DNA from: Cryptoclostridium sp036644995
Lineage (GTDB): Bacteria; Bacillota; Dehalobacteriia; UBA7702
NCBI GenBank assembly: GCA_036644995.1
Contig: JAVXOZ010000010.1
Location: 3,790 to 67,789, forward strand
Reading direction: 5' to 3'
DNA length: 64,000 bases
How positions within the stretch are numbered: the stretch's first letter is position 1; each line of letters starts with the position of its first letter. This document shows positions 57,956 through 64,000 of this stretch, in pieces. Under the pieces are notes generated by a model. It was not told the DNA's origin and did not search any database. It saw only the letters and a list, made by a program, of their open reading frames with translations. Made by a program: the position numbers and the translations under genes.

Positions 57956-57958
57956 TTA

Positions 57959-58603
57959 TTAAAGGGTTGAATAATATGCCACTTCTGCACCTAAATCTGT
58001 TGCACCAAAAACAGCAGTGCCTGCCACCAAAACCTCAGCACCACTTTTTACTGCTGCTTTTGCGGTTTCACGGTTTATGCCACCATCTATTTCTATTAAA
58101 TAATTATAACCCTCTTGTTTTTTTGCTTTTAGCCACTGAATTTTTTCCAACATATCCCACATGAATTTTTGCCCCCCAAACCCCGGTTCCACACTCATAA
58201 TAAGTATTAAATCCAAATATTCCAAGTATGGTTCAAGGTCAGATACCAGTGTTTTTGGCTTTATGGATATGCCTACTTTCATACCATTGGCTCTTATTTC
58301 ATCTATAACTTTTTGCGGATTATCCGTGGCTTCCAAGTGAAAGGTAAAATAATCTGCACCTGCATTTTTAAAATCTTTAATATATTTTTCGGGTTCAATA
58401 ACCATTAAGTGGGCATCAAAAATCATTTGGGTATAAGGGCGTAAGGATTTAACAATACCTGCACCAAACGATAAATTAGGTACAAAACAATAATCCATAA
58501 TATCTAAATGAAGCCAAGGTGTCTTGGCTTCATTTAATATATTTACTTCATCTTTTAATTTACTGAAATCTGCTGCTAAAAGCGAGGGTGCCAAAATGCA
58601 CAT
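57959..58603 (-). CDS. rpe: ribulose-phosphate 3-epimerase
   Basis: Interconverts ribulose 5-phosphate and xylulose 5-phosphate in the pentose phosphate pathway. 214-residue TIM barrel; metal/active-site segments are LAADFSKLKDE, LHLDIMDYCFVPNLSFG, DAHLMVIEPEKYI, MSVEPGFGGQKFM and EIDGGINRET. The ATG directly abuts the rsgA stop. It ends the rsmB-rlmN-prpC-prkC-rsgA-rpe cluster here. Confidence 0.95.
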   Translation of the reverse strand: MCILAPSLLAADFSKLKDEVNILNEAKTPWLHLDIMDYCFVPNLSFGAGIVKSLRPYTQMIFDAHLMVIEPEKYIKDFKNAGADYFTFHLEATDNPQKVIDEIRANGMKVGISIKPKTLVSDLEPYLEYLDLILIMSVEPGFGGQKFMWDMLEKIQWLKAKKQEGYNYLIEIDGGINRETAKAAVKSGAEVLVAGTAVFGATDLGAEVAYYSTL

Positions 58604-59488
58604 TTAGTATTTACCTTCTCTTTCCTTAAGCTCTTCAAATAAAATACAATATCTTTCATATCTACCCTTATCAATAAGTCCTTTTTCCACACCGTCTTTT
58701 ACGGCGCAATCTCGCTCTTTATGGTGCATACAAGATTTAAAAGGGCAATTATGGGCAGCTTCAAATATTTCGGGATAATAATGTACCAAGGTATTTTTTT
58801 CGATACCATCGGGCAAAAACAAAGTGGAAAAACCAGGGGTATCCGCAATATAGGTAATTTCATCCAAGGGCAATAACTCCACTTTGCGGGTGGTGTGCTT
58901 GCCTCTTTCCACTTTTTTACTGAGTTCCCCTGTTTCTAAATGAAATTCACTGTTTAGGGCATTTAAAATGCTGCTTTTCCCCACTCCCGAAGGACCTGCC
59001 AAAACAACCAAGTGGCCCTCTATCTGCTTTTTTAAGGCTTCAATACCGCTACCTGTTTCCGCAGAAACACAGATTACAGTAAAACCCGATTTTTCATAAG
59101 GTGAAATTAGTTTAATTCTTTCTTCTTCAGAAACTAAATCCGCTTTATTAAAACAGATAATGGGGGTAATTTCTTTTTCCAAAACCTGCACCAATATTCT
59201 ATCCAGCAATAAAAAATCGGGATTGGGTGCAGTGAGAGCAAAGGTAATAACCGCCTGCTCCACATTGGCAATGCTGGGGCGAACCAATTGGTTTTTTCTT
59301 GGTAAAACTTCCTCTATTACGCCTTTGGGAAATTCAATTTCCGTAAACATTACCACATCACCTGGGAGAAATTTTTGCTTGGTTAAGCGAAACCGACCTC
59401 GTAAAGAGCAGCTCCACAATTTATTTTCGGCTTTTACATAGTAAAAACCATTATATCCTTTAATTAATAAACCTTTAGTTTTTGTCAT
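58604..59488 (-). CDS. rsgA: ribosome small-subunit-dependent GTPase RsgA
   Basis: Circularly permuted GTPase assisting late 30S maturation, 294 residues. N-terminal OB fold, then G4 CFNKADL before G1 GPSGVGKSS and G3 DTPGF, the permuted order. The C-terminal zinc site is CPFKSCMHHKERDC. Start overlaps the prkC stop by one base. Confidence 0.95.
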   Translation of the reverse strand: MTKTKGLLIKGYNGFYYVKAENKLWSCSLRGRFRLTKQKFLPGDVVMFTEIEFPKGVIEEVLPRKNQLVRPSIANVEQAVITFALTAPNPDFLLLDRILVQVLEKEITPIICFNKADLVSEEERIKLISPYEKSGFTVICVSAETGSGIEALKKQIEGHLVVLAGPSGVGKSSILNALNSEFHLETGELSKKVERGKHTTRKVELLPLDEITYIADTPGFSTLFLPDGIEKNTLVHYYPEIFEAAHNCPFKSCMHHKERDCAVKDGVEKGLIDKGRYERYCILFEELKEREGKY

Positions 59489-61488
59489 TATAGGCTCTTT
59501 TGGTCGATTAGTGAACCGTTTTCATAATAATATAAAATACCCGGAGCGTAATAAGTTACCGATGTTGAAACATTTTCCCCGGGTGCACGGGTACCGCTGT
59601 AAACGGTTCTATCACCTTGGGAATCGCTAACTTCAATGGTTACCGAAACATTGCCATCGTAATTTGAGGAAACAGTATGGCTATAAGTGGTGGTTTTAGA
59701 TTTTGGTTCTGCGGGTTCTTCAGGCCCTTTGCTTACAGTTAGGCTTACGGATGCACCTTCATTAACTGTGGTGCCGGATTTTACGCTTTGGTACATAACC
59801 GTGCCTTCATCATAATCTTTGGAGAATTTTTGAGAAATATTGCCCAAAGTTAATTTAGATGAGGAAAGCTGAGATTTGGCATCGTTTAAGGTTAAGCCAA
59901 TCACATCGGGAACGGTAACTTCTTTTATTTTAGCACCTGTGCTGATGGATAATGTAATTGTTGCACCCTTTGCTACTTTTGTGCCACTGGTGGGGTCTTG
60001 TTTAATAACGTCACCTTTATCCACACTATCGGATTCGGCTTCTTGGGTTTTTACTTTAAATCCCGCAGATTCCAACACCTCTGTGGCTGCTTCTTCAGTA
60101 TTGCCTACCACCGATGGCACGGAAACCTCTTTTATACCGCTGCTCACCGCCAAATCGATGGTGCGACCTGCTTTCACTTTTTGACCAGCTTTGATGCTTT
60201 GGGTTATAACTATATCCACTTCCACATCTTCGCTTTCCGTGGTTATGATATTATATTCCAAGCCTAATTGTTTAAGTATATCCTCGGCTTCATCAATATT
60301 CATGCCTTCAACCATGGGCACTTCAACCTCGCCCACGGGTTTGCTTAATATTTTATACCCTGCAAAAGCCCCTAAGGATAAAATAACCAAGCTTACTAAA
60401 ACAATAATAGCAATTTTCTTTTTATTGGAATTATTACGTGTGGATTTACTGCGTTTTTTATTTTTAGATTTGTTGGATTTGGAAGAATGCCTTTTTTGAT
60501 TTTTGCTTTCTTTATATTCTTCCTCAAAATCCACGTATTCTTCATCTTCATCTTTGTAATTATCTTTTTCTGCTTTTTTGTGAGAGCGAGATGCGGTAGC
60601 CCCCACAGCACCGGCGGCACCCACTGCCCCGGCAATAACAGGAATGGCTTTTAAGGAAATATTATTTTCATCCGCAGCGTTTTTAATATCACGCATCATA
60701 CTTTTGGCGGTTGAATAGCGTTCATCGGGATCCACAGCCATGGCTTTATCCACAACTCTGGCTATTTCGTAGGGAATATCCTCATTGATATCATCCACGG
60801 AATCAAAATCACCTTCAACGTGTTGTAAAGCAATGGTAATTGGGCTATCGCCATTAAATGGTAGCTCACCTGTGAGCATTTCATAAAGGACTATACCTGT
60901 GGAATAAATATCCGCACGGGCATCTCCTGTGCCTTTTTGGGCAATTTCCGGTGCGATGTAATAAACCGAACCAAAAACCCCTGAATCATAAGTCATTGTG
61001 GAATCCGAAAGATTCAAAGCCAAGCCAAAGTCCATGATTTTTACTTGGTTTCCCGATGTAATCATGATATTTTGGGGTTTAATATCCCTATGGATAACAC
61101 CATAGGAATGAGCATGGCTCAACCCTGCTAAAATTTGATTACAATAATCCAAGGACTCTTTAATGGTTAAATTTTGTTTTTGATTTATTACTTCCTTTAG
61201 GGTATTGCCTTCCACATATTCCATAATCAAATAATGGTCGCCTTCCTCACTGCAACCAACATCAAAAACATTGACTATATTAGGATGAGAAGATAGCGCT
61301 GCAACCGCTTGTGCTTCTTTGCGAAAACGGATAACAAATTGCTGATTTGAGGCAAATTGTTCCTGTAAAATTTTCACAGTTACCATGCGGTTTAAAACGG
61401 TATCCACCGCTTTATAAACCACAGCCATGCCGCCGCTTCCTAATTTTGAGACAATTTCGTACCGTCCCATAAATTTATTTCCAATCAT
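59488..61488 (-). CDS. prkC: PASTA-domain Ser/Thr protein kinase (PrkC/Stk1)
   Basis: Membrane receptor kinase of 666 residues sensing peptidoglycan fragments in relatives. Kinase domain 1 to about 270 (GSGGMAVVYKA, HRDIKPQNIM, DFGLA), a lysine/serine-rich charged linker, one transmembrane helix (about 354-378) and three extracellular PASTA repeats (about 382-447, 450-516, 520-587). The last 80 residues form an extra beta-rich domain. Many PrkC proteins have the same plan. AGGTGAG precedes the ATG; prpC ends 13 nt upstream. Confidence 0.95.
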   Translation of the reverse strand: MIGNKFMGRYEIVSKLGSGGMAVVYKAVDTVLNRMVTVKILQEQFASNQQFVIRFRKEAQAVAALSSHPNIVNVFDVGCSEEGDHYLIMEYVEGNTLKEVINQKQNLTIKESLDYCNQILAGLSHAHSYGVIHRDIKPQNIMITSGNQVKIMDFGLALNLSDSTMTYDSGVFGSVYYIAPEIAQKGTGDARADIYSTGIVLYEMLTGELPFNGDSPITIALQHVEGDFDSVDDINEDIPYEIARVVDKAMAVDPDERYSTAKSMMRDIKNAADENNISLKAIPVIAGAVGAAGAVGATASRSHKKAEKDNYKDEDEEYVDFEEEYKESKNQKRHSSKSNKSKNKKRSKSTRNNSNKKKIAIIVLVSLVILSLGAFAGYKILSKPVGEVEVPMVEGMNIDEAEDILKQLGLEYNIITTESEDVEVDIVITQSIKAGQKVKAGRTIDLAVSSGIKEVSVPSVVGNTEEAATEVLESAGFKVKTQEAESDSVDKGDVIKQDPTSGTKVAKGATITLSISTGAKIKEVTVPDVIGLTLNDAKSQLSSSKLTLGNISQKFSKDYDEGTVMYQSVKSGTTVNEGASVSLTVSKGPEEPAEPKSKTTTYSHTVSSNYDGNVSVTIEVSDSQGDRTVYSGTRAPGENVSTSVTYYAPGILYYYENGSLIDQKSL

Positions 61489-61501
61489 TCTCTCACCTCT
61501 G

Positions 61502-62212
61502 TTAAGAATTTTTAATAAGAATCAAGGTTATATTATCCTCGCCCCCACGCTTGAGGGCTAAGTTAAGCAACTTTTTACCTGCTTTTGCCAAATCTTTATT
61601 GCCATTAAGAATATTTTCAATTTCATCTGATTTTACAAATTCAACTAAGCCATCAGTACACATTAAAATTATATCGTTTTTTAAAAAATCAAAAGATAAA
61701 AAATCTATTTCAAAATCATCATGCCTGCCCAAAGCATTGGTAAGCATTTTTTTACCCGGATGAGTCATAGCTTCATCTTCGGTTATTTGCCCTTCCTTAA
61801 GTAGTTCACCTGCTAAATTTTGATCCTCTGTAAGTTGAGATATTTTTTTATCTCTCACCATATAAACACGGCTGTCACCTACGTGGGCAATGAAAATTTT
61901 ATTTTCATGAACTGCCAAGGCAATAAAAGTTGTGCCCATACCCCGTAAATGGCTATTTCTTTTGCTTAATTCGTATATTTCATCATTGGCAAGTATGGTT
62001 AAATCGTTAAAAACATTTTCAAAATTTTCTTCGGTAACCCCAATAAAGTGATCTCTAAAAACACGTACCGCCGTGGCACTGGCTACCTCTCCACCTGCAT
62101 GGCCACCCATGCCATCGGCAATCAAAAACAGACCTTTATCTTTATCCGCATAATAAAAGTCCTCGTTTTCATTTCTTTGTAAGCCGATATCTGTGAAAGA
62201 ATGAACTATCAT
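61502..62212 (-). CDS. prpC: PP2C-type Ser/Thr phosphatase (PrpC/Stp)
   Basis: Reverses PrkC phosphorylation. 236 residues with the Mn-binding motifs ADGMGGHAGGEVAS, HVGDSRVYM, MCTDGLVEF and the C-terminal GGEDNITLI. GAGGTAAA precedes the ATG. Paired with the kinase gene as in most Firmicutes. Confidence 0.95.
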   Translation of the reverse strand: MIVHSFTDIGLQRNENEDFYYADKDKGLFLIADGMGGHAGGEVASATAVRVFRDHFIGVTEENFENVFNDLTILANDEIYELSKRNSHLRGMGTTFIALAVHENKIFIAHVGDSRVYMVRDKKISQLTEDQNLAGELLKEGQITEDEAMTHPGKKMLTNALGRHDDFEIDFLSFDFLKNDIILMCTDGLVEFVKSDEIENILNGNKDLAKAGKKLLNLALKRGGEDNITLILIKNS

Positions 62213-62259
62213 TTTTACCTCATTAAAATATATTTACCTATATATACCTATTTATAATA

Positions 62260-63327
62260 TCATATATTTTGATTTTTGTCATTATTTATTTGTTTATTTC
62301 TTAATTGACCGCAAGCACCATCAATATCCAATCCTCGTGGTTCTCGCACAAATGCCTCAATACCTTGGTTTACCAATATTTCCGCAAATCTTTCCACTTG
62401 GGGCATTTCCCCACGGAGCAATCCTGTTTCCGCCACGGGATTTCCCGGGATAATATTAACGTTTATTAGTTTGCCTTTTAAAAGCTCTGCCAATAAATAA
62501 GCCGTTTCATCGCTGTCGTTTACCCCTTTAAACAAGGCATATTCAATGGTTACCCTTCTTGTGGTTTTGGCAATATAATTATCAATACTTGTAATAAGCT
62601 GCTCCACAGGGTATTTGCGGTTTATGGGCATTAATTTATCTCTAATTTCATTATTGGGTGCATGAAGGGAAACCGCCAAGGTAAATTGGAATTTCATTTC
62701 AGCTAATTTATCAATTTCAGGTATTAAACCGCAAGTTGAAACAGTAATGCGACGCATACCAATATTTTTGCCCTCATTTAATATGCCAATGGCTTTAATA
62801 ACCGCATCTAAATTTTGCAATGGTTCACCCATGCCCATAAAAACCACATTGGTAACACATTGTTTATTTTTAGATTTTAAATATCTGTTGGCAAAATTTA
62901 CCTGCTCAACAATTTCACCCGCAGTTAAATTCCGTTTTAAACCGTTGATGGTGCTGGCACAAAATTTGCACTTTAAATTACAACCTGATTGGGTGCTTAG
63001 GCATAAGGTATTTCTGTTTCTGGCTTTTTCACGGTGGTAGCTCATAAGCACAGTTTCCACCATAACATTATCGGGAAATTCCAAAAGAAATTTCACCGTT
63101 TCATCATCATTACCTTGGATAGCCTTGATTTTTTTACCACTGCCCAGTGTGGCATTTTCTGTTAGCCATAATTTTAAATCCTTGGGCAAATTTTTCATTA
63201 AATCAAAGCTCTGCACTTCTTTTTCATGGCACCATTGAAAAACCTGCCTGCCCCTAAAAGTGGGAAAGCCCGCTTTTTCCATGAGTAATTCCATATCCTT
63301 TTTATCTAAAGATAAAAGGTCTATCAT
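62260..63327 (-). CDS. rlmN: 23S rRNA/tRNA adenine-C2 methyltransferase RlmN
   Basis: Radical-SAM enzyme methylating A2503 of 23S rRNA and A37 of some tRNAs. 355 residues. SAM-cluster motif CNLKCKFC, the FMGMGEPLQNLD segment, and the C-terminal catalytic cysteine in DIDGACGQLRN. AAGGAG before ATG; its start overlaps the rsmB stop by 4 nt (ATGA). Confidence 0.95.
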   Translation of the reverse strand: MIDLLSLDKKDMELLMEKAGFPTFRGRQVFQWCHEKEVQSFDLMKNLPKDLKLWLTENATLGSGKKIKAIQGNDDETVKFLLEFPDNVMVETVLMSYHREKARNRNTLCLSTQSGCNLKCKFCASTINGLKRNLTAGEIVEQVNFANRYLKSKNKQCVTNVVFMGMGEPLQNLDAVIKAIGILNEGKNIGMRRITVSTCGLIPEIDKLAEMKFQFTLAVSLHAPNNEIRDKLMPINRKYPVEQLITSIDNYIAKTTRRVTIEYALFKGVNDSDETAYLLAELLKGKLINVNIIPGNPVAETGLLRGEMPQVERFAEILVNQGIEAFVREPRGLDIDGACGQLRNKQINNDKNQNI

Positions 63328-64000
63328 ATTTTCTCCTTAACAAAACCTGCAATAAAGAAACCATCTGTGCCATGTATATGGGGTAATAATTCCGTATATC
63401 CCTGTTTTAAGGAATCTGTTTTTAACATGGGTAAATCATTACTTAAATCCAAAGGTAGCATATTTTTGTAATTATCCAAAATATATTGGCGATTTTCCTG
63501 ATTTTCTCTTTGGGATAAAGTGCAGGTAGAATAAATGAGCCTACCCCCAACTTTTAAAGCTTTAACCGCAGAATCAATCAATTCTCTTTGTATTTTTTGT
63601 AAAGCAATGATGTCGGATTCGGATTTTTTAAAACGGGCATCCTGCCTTCTGGATAAAACTCCCAAGCCTGAGCAAGGCACATCCAGCAAAATGCGGTCAA
63701 AGGTTTCAAAACATTCTTCGCCCCATTTTTGCCCATCTTTCACCAAGGCTTCAATGATATCTATACCCAAACTTTCAATGGCATAATCAATCATTTTTAT
63801 TTTATGTTCATGGATATCTGAAGCACAGATTGTGCCTTTATTTTCCATTAATTGGGCTATATAGGTGGATTTTCCTCCCGGTGCCGCACACATATCCAGT
63901 ATCATTTCCTTGGGCTTGGGTGCCAATGCCAAAACTGCTAATTGTGAAGCTTCTTCTTGGACTGCAAAAAACCCAACTTTGCTGATATTTAACAAAAAGG
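63324..64000 (-). CDS. rsmB: 16S rRNA m5C967 methyltransferase RsmB, C-terminal part (runs off window)
   Basis: Catalytic domain of an RsmB/Sun-type rRNA cytosine-C5 methyltransferase; the N-terminal NusB-like half lies beyond the right edge. SAM-binding motif DMCAAPGGKST, the DVPCSGLGVLSRRQD segment with the first catalytic cysteine, and YSTCTLS with the second are visible. The frame stays open to base 64000, so the TTG at 63995 is not the start. Gene order before rlmN supports RsmB. Confidence 0.92.
   Translation of the reverse strand, partial: FLLNISKVGFFAVQEEASQLAVLALAPKPKEMILDMCAAPGGKSTYIAQLMENKGTICASDIHEHKIKMIDYAIESLGIDIIEALVKDGQKWGEECFETFDRILLDVPCSGLGVLSRRQDARFKKSESDIIALQKIQRELIDSAVKALKVGGRLIYSTCTLSQRENQENRQYILDNYKNMLPLDLSNDLPMLKTDSLKQGYTELLPHIHGTDGFFIAGFVKEKI

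Noticed and set aside
1..64000. tRNA or rRNA genes
   Set aside because: No TTCGA-type T-arm with CCA-ready acceptor stem and no rRNA-like stretch was recognised by eye; a tRNAscan run could still find one.

Overview
The window looks like chromosomal DNA of a low-GC, probably strictly anaerobic Bacillota of clostridial type. The evidence is very AT-rich intergenic DNA, strong GGAGG-type ribosome binding sites, LexA, Hfq and SLH-domain surface proteins. Conserved Firmicutes gene orders support this: miaB-ylbF/ymcA-mutS-mutL-miaA-hfq-ynbB facing lexA, and rsmB-rlmN-prpC-prkC-rsgA-rpe. Three runs of exactly 100 N mark scaffold joins, so this is a draft assembly. No rRNA, tRNA, CRISPR array, phage or insertion sequence was recognised. 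I did not assign a species.

Layout. 1-3.0 kb: a 5'-truncated acyl-CoA ligase, an ArsB/NhaD-type transporter and a small unknown gene, closed by a strong terminator. 3.6-6.7 kb: a siderophore/haem/cobalamin-type ABC importer on the minus strand. 7.0-10.3 kb: a large exported S-layer-anchored protein with a PHP-type metallohydrolase core. A paralogue lies at 40.3-43.6 kb. 10.6-19.8 kb: an amidohydrolase, pyruvate carboxylase, a DUF1015 protein and a B-type fumarate reductase/succinate dehydrogenase (three subunits); together these suggest a pyruvate-oxaloacetate-fumarate-succinate branch. 20.8-30.7 kb: lexA and the mismatch-repair/tRNA-modification/Hfq block. 30.8-36.7 kb: a Gdx/SugE-like guanidinium exporter, a YigZ protein, a membrane-anchored GH26-like glycosidase and an amino-acid ABC importer. 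36.9-39.9 kb: asnS, a diguanylate cyclase and a small Smr protein. 43.8-52.8 kb: a ZIP transporter, an EF-G paralogue, a SpoVB-like flippase, surE, lepB, a DUF4264 gene, folE, a cytidylate-kinase-like gene and several small membrane or HD proteins. 52.9-57.9 kb: an FMN-riboswitch-controlled riboflavin operon, ribD-ribE-ribBA-ribH, with the thiamine pyrophosphokinase gene as its last member. 58-64 kb: rpe, rsgA, prkC, prpC, rlmN and the end of rsmB.

Two patterns go beyond ordinary annotation. First, many intergenic regions carry their own degenerate tandem-repeat array, each with a different unit and period: 39 nt at 3.35 kb, 35 nt at 4.5 kb, 19 nt at 6.85 kb, 49/18 nt around 15 kb, 12/24 nt at 20.3 kb and 20 nt at 57.05 kb. 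Several 3' gene ends also have a short tandem duplication at or overlapping the stop codon (yigZ, lepB, the 51.67 kb gene, and apparently the GH26 gene at an assembly gap), and a 55-nt piece of the ZIP gene is repeated in its own 3' UTR. Second, the riboflavin operon sits between rpe and thiN, which are normally adjacent in Firmicutes. This apparently places thiamine pyrophosphokinase under FMN control. The riboswitch and its terminator are followed by an unusually long leader of about 780 nt, rich in 20-nt repeats, before ribD. The most distinctive proteins are the two S-layer-anchored PHP metallohydrolases.
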